This document shows positions 33,865-43,790 of a DNA stretch of 64,000 nt, in pieces. The translations under genes and the position numbers were made by a program. The stretch is from contig OX359273.1 in NCBI GenBank assembly GCA_947179155.2, positions 38,981,023 through 39,045,022 of the forward strand. The letters are read 5' to 3'. Each line of letters begins with the position of its first letter. The first letter of the stretch is position 1. The DNA is from Hedera helix. Its lineage: Eukaryota > Streptophyta > Magnoliopsida > Apiales > Araliaceae. Under the pieces are notes generated by a model. That model had not been told where the DNA came from, ran no database searches, and saw only the letters and a program-made list of their open reading frames with translations.

Positions 33865-34236
33865 AGAAAAATGATCCATAGCCATAATTGTAAGGATAGA
33901 CATAGCCTTACAACATACTCATATCGTCCAAACTATGATCTAATAGTTAAGGTGATCACCGTTTGCAGTTTAGTTTATGGGGGAGGGGGGAGGGGGGGAG
34001 GGGGGTGGTAACAAATTAAATTGAATGATAATTGTCGTCCACAATTTAATTATGCAGGCGATAATTATTTTTTAAAAGGGAATATTTCTAAACAATCAGA
34101 TAGTGGATCTCCGTCCGCAGTTTAGTTGCGCAGATGATTAAAAAATTTAGTCATTAGATCAAATTTTGAACGGTGAAAGATGTGTTGTAAAACTTTACGA
34201 ATTTTACAATTGTGACTATATATGGATCATTCTCCT
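33865..34236. mobile_element. Foldback MITE with long imperfect TIRs
   Basis: AGAAAAATGATCCATA..CATAATTGTAA at left and its inverted counterpart AGGAGAATGATCCATATA..CACAATTGTAA at right. Pairing extends about 80 bp with gaps (ATCTAAT, CACCGTT and CAGTTTAG are also shared). Flanks are CG/CA microsatellite on both sides, so a TSD cannot be read safely. Confidence 0.65.
33979..34008 (+). other. G-quadruplex-prone tract
   Basis: Five G runs of 5, 6, 7, 6 and 2 separated by single A or T bases, placed within the foldback element. Strong match to the G3+N1-7 quadruplex pattern. Confidence 0.8.
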
Positions 34237-34327
34237 ATACGCATGCATGCGCGCGCGCACACACAAATATAGATATGGATATACAGTTGATATCATTTAA
34301 ATAAGGCATAATAGTCGGGGTCTTGTT

Positions 34328-34611
34328 TGTAGGAAAAACTCCACTAATTAGAACCGTTTTTAATAAATAAAATAACGAATCATGTCAAACAAGTAATGCA
34401 ATTCCACCAAATAAATAAGAACCGTATAAAATAATAGTAAGAAAAATTTACCAGATAACACCAAATTTTACATGAAAAATCCTCTAAAATTAATAGATAA
34501 AAATTACGGGTTGAACTTCGAAAATTCTACTATAATCAACTGTGAGTACAAATAGTTCTTCTAAGTTTTAAAATCAAAAAGTTGAAATATTGCAAAATTG
34601 AAAGAATACAA

Positions 34612-34675
<64 letters not shown>

Positions 34676-34815
34676 ACTTATATGTTATAATGGTCTTACT
34701 CGGTCAACAAAAAAAAAACCAACTTAAATGGGTAAAATTCTCATGTGTCCTATACATGATAAATATATAAAACTACTAATTAAAATTGGTATATTTCAAA
34801 GGTTTGAATCCCAAA
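34328..34815 (-). repeat. 3' LTR of the decayed copia element
   Basis: Aligns to 49856-50709 over TAAATAA..ATTCCACCAAATAAATAA, ACTGTGAGTACAAATAGTTCTT and the CTTATATGTTA..GTCTT tail. It lacks a segment of about 400 bp present in the other LTR; a (TA)n microsatellite at 34616-34672 is at that point. Confidence 0.75.
34616..34672. repeat. (TA)n microsatellite
   Basis: 57 bp of uninterrupted TA within the left copia LTR. Confidence 0.95.
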
Positions 34816-34839
34816 AATTTAATAATTTCCCCCTTCAAA

Positions 34840-36174
34840 TTTATGAGATGGGACTTCCACCATAAACCTATCACTTAGAGTCCATCCCAACTAACTTCTT
34901 GCAAAGCTTTACCTTATCGCGAGCCATAACCTTTGTCAACATGTCTGAGGGGTTCTTATTGGTATGAACTTTCTTCACTTTTAATAATTTCTTTTTTATC
35001 ACTTCTTCAAGCCAATAATAACTAACATCAATGTGCTTAGTACGATTATGATAAGTGGCATTCTTTGTAAAGTCAATTGCACTCTAGTTATCACAATAAA
35101 CCACATATTCATCTTATGTCAAACATAACTCTTAGAGAAACCATTTTAACCGTAACATTTCATTGCCTGCTTCGGTAGCGATGATGTATTTTGACTCAAT
35201 TATAAACAAAGTAACACATTTCTGCAACTTGAATTGCTATGACAAAGCTCCCCCCTAGAAAAGTAAACAAATACCCCGAAGTAGATTTCTTATCTTCAGA
35301 ACTTATCATGTCTGCATCTGTAAAACTCTACTAGACTGGATTCAAACCACTAAAACTCAAACACTAATTGGAAGTAGCTTTCAAATATCTTAGAATCTAT
35401 TTAATTGTTTCCCAATATTTTGATCTACCAAGATTACACAAATACCCTCTTACAATGCCAACTGCATGAGCAATATTTGGCCGTGTATAAACTATCGCAT
35501 ACATAAGACTCATTATTGTAGAAGTAGAGAACTGCTACTATATCATCTTTCCCTTCTTTAGTAAGACGCATACGCTTCGTCAGCTTAAAATGATTAGTTA
35601 ATGGTTTGATGACTAGCTTAACATCACCCATGTTGAACATTGCAAGCACCCTTTCAACTACTGCTCTTGTAACTACTATTGCACTCTTTGTAAGCTTCCA
35701 ATTTTCGCTGTCGAAGTGATTCTCATAGCTTTCCTTGTCCAATGCCATACCAAAAATCAAGTTGAGGTGTAAATTTGGAACATGTCTAATATTTCTCAAA
35801 GTAATAGTGCAACCAATATCTGTTTGAATGCAAATAACACCAATTCCAACTATCTTGCACTAATCAGTATTAGTCATTCTCACATGCTCAAAGTCTCCAA
35901 CTTTGTATGTCATAAAGAATTCCCTCTTAGGAGTAGCATGAAACAAAACATTAATTTTAATAACCAAGTCAATTTTCTAATCAACCACGTGTAAATATTC
36001 TTCTTTGCTGAATAAAAGAAACACAACTTTCTCAGTAATTATAACTACAGTATTTTTCTCTCCAACTTTTCCTTGCTCACTCGTTTTCTTCTTTTCTAAC
36101 CAGATCTTATAATTTCTTTTTGTAGTGACCATACTTGTTATAATGAAAGTATCTGTATGTAACACATTCTCTAG
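34840..36174 (-). pseudogene. Copia pol remnant (protease/pre-integrase, RT end, RNase H)
   Basis: Minus-strand pieces: HVVD, then FHATPKREFF and IGVICIQTDIGCTITLRNIRHVP (pre-integrase). ALDKESYENHF and NWKLTKSAIVV are fused at about 35640 to FNMGDVKLVIKPLTNHFKL of the RT C-terminal part, a deletion junction that removes integrase and most RT. RNase H follows: SKYIIATEAGNEMLRLKW, YVVYCDN, TKHIDVSYYW and HTNKNPSDMLTKV. Stops and frame changes are present throughout. A zinc-knuckle trace (YNKYGHYKKKL) is near 36130. Confidence 0.75.
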
Positions 36175-36864
36175 TGTAACACTCAAATCCCATATTGATT
36201 AATTACTATGAGATATTTATATGTGTAATATCTTCACTAATGATCTTTTAGATGAGTCTGTGGTGGACTAAGATAATTTAAGAAGATATTATTAAGACAA
36301 ACGTATTGTGTCTTATTATACTATAATTTGATTTGAACTCAAAATTTGACCCGAGTTGTTACATATGATATCAAAACCGACTCTCAAAAGTTTTAGTCAG
36401 GTTATTCGATAGGGTTGCTGAGGTAGGAACACGAAGGCAGGCCTAGTATGTAAGACCCCGAATTTTATGAAATATAAAATTTAATTTTTCTTCATATATA
36501 TTTTTTTTCCTGAAACAGTAAGTGGTTAAATTAACAAAATTGAAAGTTAAGGATGTTATGTGCAAATTTTATTTTGTCGGACAATATTCGTTTTGTCGGG
36601 GAATATTCGTGCCGTACGACGGCGCCGAAATAACAAATTATTTGTGGACCCCACAACGGAATATTTGTCGGATATAGAAAACGACAGAAGTAACCTTTTT
36701 AATAAAAATAGTCAACGGTGTTAACTGTTAAAATACCGGTGATAAAAGAATAGTAGCATACGGTAATTTATGGTATTTTACTGTAGCATGCGGTACTCTA
36801 CAGTAGCACACGGTATTGCACAGTGTCTCATATTATTGACACCGTAACTGTTACGCATCATTTC

Positions 36865-39637
36865 TGTAAGACCCCGAATTTTATGAAATACAAAATTTAA
36901 TTTTTCTTCATATATATTTTTTTTGAAACAGTAAGTGGTTAAATTAACAAAATTGAAAGTTAAGGATGTTATGTGCAAATTTTATTTTGTCGGACAATAT
37001 TCGCTTTGTCGGGGAATATTCGTTTGGTCGGGGAATATTCGTGCCGTACGACGGCGCCGAAATAACAAATTATTGGTGGACCCCACAACGAAATATTTGT
37101 CGGATATAGAAAACGACAGAAATAACTTTTTAAAATAAAAATAGTCAACGGAACTGTTAAAATACCGGTGATAAAAGAATAGTAACATACGGTAGTTATT
37201 GGTATTTTCTGTAGCACTCGGTACTCTACAGTAACACACGGTATTGCATAGTGTCTCATATTATTGGTCTGATAATTGACACCGTAACTATTACGCATCA
37301 TTTCATCGATAATTGTCACTGCATAATATTTTATATTATCAATTCAATAATTGTTGTTACACAGTATTTTGCATTATTGATTTAATAATTGTCATTACAC
37401 TGTATTTTATATCATTGAGTCAATAATTGTTGTTGCACTGTTTTTAAAATTATTGAACCTAATAATTGTCACAGTAACATATGCACAGTAATTCACATTA
37501 TTGAATCAATAATTGTCATTACACAGTAACGTATGCTTTATTTTACATTATTGTTATCTCTATTATGATGTTATTTAAACAGTTGTATTTCATTAATTTA
37601 TTGACTTGATATCTAAGAACTAACTATACTGTATTTATAACAATTAGTCATAATAATTGAATTGATAAAGTTATTTGTTTATAATATAAAGTTAGGTGAT
37701 TATTAGGTAATATGAAATGAATGGTGTAGATTAAAGTGTGAATTATTGTTGAATAATTAAATTGATTTGTTTATAATATAAAGTTAGGTGATTATTAGGT
37801 GATATGAAATGAATGGTGTAGATTAAAGATAATATAATATTTGAAATGGATGGTGTAGATTAAAAGATGATCTTTAAATGAATGGTTTAGATTAAATGAA
37901 TGATAAGATTTTTGGCTATAAATAGAAGCCTTAACTTAAGGATTTTTCATAAACTTCCTTACTTGTTCTTTCTTTCTCTCTCTAAATACTTCTTGTGAAA
38001 GTTCTCTCTAAGTGTGCTTAAGTCATCTTGAGTATTTGTGAAGATCTATAAGTATACGTGTACTGTTCAAGTTAATCAACCTCATTTAAATCAATATCCA
38101 GTCACGTGTTACGGTAAGGGATACCATCTTTTTCATCTTCCATTATTCAAACGTACTATGGTAAGGGATTATCATTATTTGATTCTCGATAATAATATTG
38201 TTTCTTCCTTACTCATAAGACGTGCTTTTTATTTCCATGTATTAAATTGTGGGAATAACCTTACGGAGCGGATTGCCGCCTGTTGGTGAATAACCTTTTG
38301 TATTCATTCATTATTAATCTCTGACAATAACCTTACGGAGCGGATTGCCGCCTGTTTGGTGAATAACTCTTTGTACTCAAATTCTATTAAATTGTGGGAA
38401 TAACCTTACGGAGCGGATTGCCGCCTGTTGGTGAATAACCCTTTGTATTAATTTCCTTCACCTTTTGTTAATCAAACCTGCTACGGTAAGGGATATTATT
38501 TTCTTTCATACTCCTAAATCGAAATTTATTATGGAACTATTGCTTCTATAATTCCTGAAAATATTATATGTTCCATAATAGTTGAACTTCATTATTTCAA
38601 CTGAACCTTCCTATTTACGTGAACATTTCTATTGAATTGTAACCGTTATTCTGAACTGTGGATCTTGAATATCATTTTTAAATTTCACTCCACATCATGT
38701 TGACAATTTGGACATTATTTGAATCTGTACAAAGTAAACTTCCGATACTTATTGTTATCCTATTTCTTCTGTTCATCATTTATATCATTCTAATCATCCA
38801 AAAATCAAGCTGTTGTGAATATCTGTGGCCGGGGGCACAGATGTGATATATTTGTTGAACAGATGATAGGTTAAAGGCGATATAATAGGTTAAAGGCGAT
38901 ACATCTGTTCGGTGTCTTTTATGGCACGTGGTGAATGTTCTCTTTGGCCCGTAGTGCAAAGATGAACTGTTGTTTGGTATGATTATGACCAAAGGCTGAA
39001 TCTGGTATAATCATGACCGTTGGTGCTATATTGAATATCTTTGGCCCGTAGTACAAAGATGAACTGTTGATGTGCATGATTATGATCAGGAACTGTGAAT
39101 TTGTATTATCTTGACTAATGATATTTCAGATGATAAAAGTTGATGATGTTTTTCCTAAAAAGAGAACCGAGTGGACATTATAGTCTGCATTATTCTTCTA
39201 ATAGATTACTCATTCCGCTGCTATTATTGATCTGAACGTTGTTTAAGAATTTAACTGCAGTTTTTGATATAAACCTTGTAGTCTATTGTATTCTATCAAG
39301 AACTCAACTGTTGAAGACTAATGATAATTTATTCATCATTATCTTAGTCATGATATTCTTTACTGGGCTATTTGAGCTCACCCTTTCTTTTGTTCCATTG
39401 TTTTTCAACAGGAGATGAAAACATAACAGGGTCTAGCCGGGGAATGGAGTGAGGGTCCGAGGAATAGTTATCATAGTCTTCACGTTTTGTAAAATAGTGT
39501 GGCAATAATAGTGAAGACTTAGTTGTGTATTATTATACACTGTATTGTTGTACGTTGTGCTTTGTTGTAATAATTTTGTTGTAGTATTTTGACGACTCAA
39601 GTTTGGGCTGTGTGGGCCCAGATTTGGGGGCGTCACA
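36865..39637 (+). repeat. 5' LTR of the Tekay-like element
   Basis: 2773 bp, TGTAAG..GTCACA, followed by GT and the PBS. Contains the 38-bp array (37309-37520), a TATAAATAG near 37917 and three 73-bp units (38244-38445). Confidence 0.93.
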
Positions 39638-39639
39638 GT

Positions 39640-39651
39640 TGGCATCAGAGC
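39640..39651 (+). other. Primer-binding site
   Basis: TGGCATCAGAGC two bases after the 5' LTR. It matches the initiator-Met tRNA type PBS (TGGTATCAGAGC) with one difference. Confidence 0.88.
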
Positions 39652-39836
39652 TTAAGGATATGGTCTTTAATGGAGATCTGGGGTAGAACTAGGAGGGGAG
39701 AGACGAATAGAATCAGTCACTAGTGTGTCCTACCTAAAATAGATTTTATTATCTAATGAGTCGATTTGAATGTAGGAACATGAAGTGATGAGTCAGTTTA
39801 TTTGAACTAACATTTATTTTGTGACCACAGTTTAGT

Positions 39837-41576
39837 ATGGCATCTGGAAATCAAGAGGTTAACTATGGAATGCCTGAAGCAAATGTAGCCGAGAATCAAG
39901 AGGCCCCAAACAATCCTCCTGCCAACTCAGGAAATAATGTTCCTGATAACATGATGAATGATGGATTCTTTAGGAATTTCATGCAGTTCATACAGAATCA
40001 AGGAAGAGGAAATCCAGTCAATAATAACGGTAGAAACGCTGGCAATTTGAGGATGGTCACTGTTAAGCAATTTAAAGAATTAGGACCACCTGAATTCCAC
40101 GGGAAGCCTGACCCACTCAAAGCGGAGGCATGGCTGAAGCAGACGAAAAAAATACTTGATGTCTTACAATGCGCTGATGATCAGAAGGTGCCATTTGCCA
40201 CTTTTATGTTACGAGGTGAGGCAGACCATTGGTGGGAAGCGGTAAAACGTATCCAACCTTCAGCACTCGAAATGTCTTGGACAGAATTCGAAGAACTGTT
40301 TAACGAGAAGTACTTCCCAGAAAGCATCCGCCATATGAAGGAAGTGGAATTCATTAAGCTGGAGCAGGGAAACATGACAGTTTCTCAATATGAAGCTAAG
40401 TTTGCTGAACTGTCTCGTTTTGCGACTCATCTAGTAGATGACGAAGCACGAATGAGTCGAATGTTCCTGAGAGGTTTGAGACTCAAAATTCGTCAACAAC
40501 TTAGTTCTCATAAATTCAGTTTGTATTCAGATGTTGTAGATAGGGCTCAAAGGGTGGAGCAAACAGATGAAACATTGCAGCCAAGAGTTAATGATCAGCA
40601 TAGAGAAATGAGTGACAACAACCACAGGAACGAAAACCATCGAGGAGGTAACCAACACTTCGGTGGTAATTCCACACCAAATAACAGAAGAGGAGAATCT
40701 AGTGGGAACAATTTCAAAAGAAAGAGATTCCATAATAATTATGGAAGGGCACCAGCACCAGTACCAACACCAGCACCGACCCCAGTTTCAAGGGGAGAAG
40801 ATCGACCACCAGTGAGATGTTATAGGTGTGGTCAGGAAGGTCACATCAGCCCAAACTGTACACTGCAGTCCAAAAAGTGCTACAGTTGTGGGAAAGAGGG
40901 TCATCTTGCGCGGTTTTGTCCTGCCACAAAATCAAGTCCAGCTGCAATGATGATACCAAAAGCTAGCGCGGATAAAGGAAAATCTGTAGTTCAAGGGAGA
41001 GCTTTTGTTGTGACATCCCAAATGGCGCGAAACTCGAACGAGGTTATAACCGGTAAGCTATTCATAAATTCTCGTGAAGTCTACGTTTTGTTAGATACTG
41101 GCTCTACCCATTCTTTTATCTCACCTGCATGTGCTCAGCGTTTAAACTTAACTCCTGAAAACTTGGACTTTGACTTATCAGTTGAAACCCCATTAGGAGA
41201 AATGACCATTACATCTACTGTCTATAAATCTTGCCTAGTTCAAATCAACAACCTCACATTATCTGTTGACCTTATTTCTTTGGAGATGCGTGAATTTGAT
41301 GTGATTTTAGGAATTGATTGGTTGACTACCCATCATGCTAAAATTGATTGTTTTCATAAGATTATTAGTTTTCATATTCCTAATCAACCTGTCATGCAAA
41401 TTCAAGCAACTAAACCATTGAAATCTATAACTGTTATTTCTAGCCATAAAGCCATTCGTTTATTGAAAAACGGATGTCAAGCCTTTTTCGCTCATGTCAC
41501 TGATTTGAACAAAAACACGTCAAACTTGAATGATATTCCCATTGTTAATGAGTTTCCTGACGTTTTTTTTTTCTGA
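39837..41576 (+). CDS. Tekay-like Gag and aspartic protease
   Basis: 579 residues. Gag domain at about 78-240 (FKELGPPEFHGKPDP, LRGEADHWWEAV, FEELFNEKYFPESIR, LEQGNMTVSQYEAKFAEL). A basic linker precedes two zinc knuckles, CYRCGQEGHISPNC (328-341) and CYSCGKEGHLARFC (348-361). The protease active site LLDTGSTHSFI is near 418-428 and FDVILGIDWL follows. The frame ends at TGA 41574-41576, just after a run of nine T at 41564-41572, where a change in run length moved the frame out of the RT start. Function: particle assembly, RNA packaging and polyprotein cleavage. Confidence 0.92.
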   Translation: MASGNQEVNYGMPEANVAENQEAPNNPPANSGNNVPDNMMNDGFFRNFMQFIQNQGRGNPVNNNGRNAGNLRMVTVKQFKELGPPEFHGKPDPLKAEAWLKQTKKILDVLQCADDQKVPFATFMLRGEADHWWEAVKRIQPSALEMSWTEFEELFNEKYFPESIRHMKEVEFIKLEQGNMTVSQYEAKFAELSRFATHLVDDEARMSRMFLRGLRLKIRQQLSSHKFSLYSDVVDRAQRVEQTDETLQPRVNDQHREMSDNNHRNENHRGGNQHFGGNSTPNNRRGESSGNNFKRKRFHNNYGRAPAPVPTPAPTPVSRGEDRPPVRCYRCGQEGHISPNCTLQSKKCYSCGKEGHLARFCPATKSSPAAMMIPKASADKGKSVVQGRAFVVTSQMARNSNEVITGKLFINSREVYVLLDTGSTHSFISPACAQRLNLTPENLDFDLSVETPLGEMTITSTVYKSCLVQINNLTLSVDLISLEMREFDVILGIDWLTTHHAKIDCFHKIISFHIPNQPVMQIQATKPLKSITVISSHKAIRLLKNGCQAFFAHVTDLNKNTSNLNDIPIVNEFPDVFFF

Positions 41577-42299
41577 GGAACTTTCTGGCTTACCCCAAAC
41601 CGTGAAATTGAATTCTGTATCAATCTTGAACCCGACACTAAGCCCATTTTTAAAGTCCCACACCAAATGGCTCCCATAGAACACCAAGAGTTGAAAGTTT
41701 AATTACTAGATATCGGTATCATTCATTATAGTACAAAACTTATATCGAGCGAGGAATGCGAGAAGAGTTTTCAAGAACTCAAGAGGAGACTTGTTTCAGC
41801 TCCTGTTCTGACCATACCATCAGGATCAGGAGAATTTGTTATCTACAGCGATGCTTCTGGCAAACGTCTAGGCTGTGTCCTTATGCAACATGGAAATGTT
41901 ATAGCCTATGCCTCTCGACAACTCAAAGATTATGAGAAAAATTATCCTACTCATGATCTAGAGTTGGCAGCAGTCGTTTTCGCGTTAAAGATCTGGAGAC
42001 ACTATTTGTACGGAGAAAAAGTGGATATCTATACGGATCATAAAAGTCTCAAGTATTTCTTCACCCAGAAGGAACTCAACATGCGACAACGACGTTGGCT
42101 TGAGCTGTTGAAGGATTATGACCACACAATCCAGTATCACCCGGGAAAGGCGAACGTTGTAGCTGACGCTTTGAGCAGAAAATCTTATGCAAGTACAAGT
42201 GTACTGCTGACAACACAAAAGTGTATTTTGTACGACTTGCAAAAGATGGAGATAGAGCTAAAGACACCAGGGACCCACTCGAAGACTGCTCACGTGTGA
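41577..42299 (+). pseudogene. Tekay-like pol fragment: RT mostly deleted, RNase H
   Basis: A short RT-leading stretch (GLPPNREIEFCINLEPDTKP in a shifted frame) is followed after about 41700 by ECEKSFQELKRRLVSAPVL, the connection to RNase H. Only about 60 codons lie where roughly 300 are expected, so the RT palm and its YxDD motif are gone. The RNase H frame from 41883 shows YASRQLKDYEKNYPTHDLE, IYTDHKSLKYFF and NVVADALSR. It stops at TGA 42297-42299, in the same frame as the integrase ORF downstream. The TGA would be CGA before a C-to-T change at a CpG. Confidence 0.85.
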
Positions 42300-42362
42300 G
42301 TAGAACCAACTTTAATCGATAAAATTAAAGCTGCTCAAGCTACCGATCCGGAACTGATAAAC

Positions 42363-43790
42363 ATGATAAAGAAAGTACAAGAAGGTGCCATTACCGAAGC
42401 AAGAATCGACGAGAAAGGAATACTTCGAGTCAACTCTCGACTCTGTGTTCCTAACGATCCTGAATTAAAGCATAAAATCATGATGGAGGCACACAACACG
42501 CCGTTTGCAATCCACCCAGGAGGTACCAAGATGTATCGAGATCTTCGACATACATTTTGGTGGAACAATATGAAAAGAGAGATTGCGGAGTTTATCTCAA
42601 GGTGCCTAACTTGTCAACGTGTCAAGGCAGAACATCAAGTTCCTAAAGGTCCATTACAATCACTTGAAGTTCCCGAATGGAAGTGGGAACACATCAATAT
42701 GGACTTCGTGACGGGTCTTCCAAAAGTTTCTCAAGGCTTAGATGCAATTTGGGTGATCGTAGATAGATTGACCAAATCTGCTCATTTATTGCCTATACGA
42801 GAAAACTTTTCACTTGAACGTCTTGCCGGTATGTACATAAATGAGATCGTGAGATTGCATGGCATGCCAGTTTCCATAGTTTCTGATCGAGATCCTAGAT
42901 TCACTTCACGCTTTTGGACCAGTCTACAAAAAGCTATGGGCACTGAACTACGTTTTAGTTCTGCATATCATCCTCAAACGGACGGACAATCGGAAAGGAC
43001 GATCCAGACCCTCGAAGATCTTTTGAGACTTTGTGTATTAGACTTCAAAGGAAAATGGGATAAGTACTTGCCGTTGGTGGAATTTTCTTACAACAACAGT
43101 TACCAAGCAAGCATAGGCATGGCTCCATTCGAGGCATTGTATGGAAGGAAGTGTCGCTCTCCAATATGTTGGAATGAGGTAGGAGAAGCAAAATTGTTGG
43201 GACCCGAGTTGGTACGCTTGACGACCGAAAAGATCCAAATGATCCGACAACGAATACAGACCGCACAAGAACGACAAAAGAGTTATGCTGATCTTCATCG
43301 GAGAGACGAAAGTTTCAACGTCGGAGATCATGTATTCTTACGTGTTTCTCCATGGAAAGGGGTTACGAGATTCGGAAAGAGAGGAAAGCTCAACCCTCGA
43401 TTTATTGGCCCATTTGAAATCCTCGATCGAATAGGAATCGTAGCCTACAGACTAGCCCTACCACCAAGTATGTCTCGCATCCATAACGTTTTTCACATAT
43501 CTATGTTACGTAAATATGTGAAGGACCCAAACCACGTCATTGAGTTAGAACCAGACGTTATAGCAGAGGATTTAACATACGAGGAGGTACCTGTTAAGAT
43601 CCTGGATAAGAAGGAGCAGATCCTACGCTCAAAGGTTATACCTCAAGTTAAGGTTTTATGGAGGAACCAAGATACTGAGGAAATGACCTGGGAGCTAGAA
43701 TCTGAGATGAAATCTAAGTATCCTTACCTTTTCGATATGTCAGGTACGTCAATTTCGGGGACGAAATTTCATAAGGAGGGGAGGTTGTAA
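42363..43790 (+). CDS. Tekay-like integrase with chromodomain
   Basis: 475 residues from an internal Met. In-frame sequence extends upstream to the TGA at 42299. H2C2 zinc finger: H44 and H51, C81 and C84 (RCLTCQ). Catalytic core D114 (NMDFVTG), D175 (SDRDPRF) and E211 (SERTIQTLE), the DD35E spacing. A GPF/Y-like region RFIGPFEILDRIG is near 350, and a C-terminal chromodomain spans about 405-465 (VPVKILDKKEQILRSKVIPQ, VLWRN, ELESEMKSKYPYLF). Chromodomains of this clade recognise heterochromatin marks and guide integration. The stop lies inside the 3' LTR start (TAA at 43788). This module looks intact. Confidence 0.9.
   Translation: MIKKVQEGAITEARIDEKGILRVNSRLCVPNDPELKHKIMMEAHNTPFAIHPGGTKMYRDLRHTFWWNNMKREIAEFISRCLTCQRVKAEHQVPKGPLQSLEVPEWKWEHINMDFVTGLPKVSQGLDAIWVIVDRLTKSAHLLPIRENFSLERLAGMYINEIVRLHGMPVSIVSDRDPRFTSRFWTSLQKAMGTELRFSSAYHPQTDGQSERTIQTLEDLLRLCVLDFKGKWDKYLPLVEFSYNNSYQASIGMAPFEALYGRKCRSPICWNEVGEAKLLGPELVRLTTEKIQMIRQRIQTAQERQKSYADLHRRDESFNVGDHVFLRVSPWKGVTRFGKRGKLNPRFIGPFEILDRIGIVAYRLALPPSMSRIHNVFHISMLRKYVKDPNHVIELEPDVIAEDLTYEEVPVKILDKKEQILRSKVIPQVKVLWRNQDTEEMTWELESEMKSKYPYLFDMSGTSISGTKFHKEGRL
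43773..43784 (+). other. Polypurine tract of the Tekay-like element
   Basis: AAGGAGGGGAGG one base before the 3' LTR. It overlaps the last integrase codons. Confidence 0.88.
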
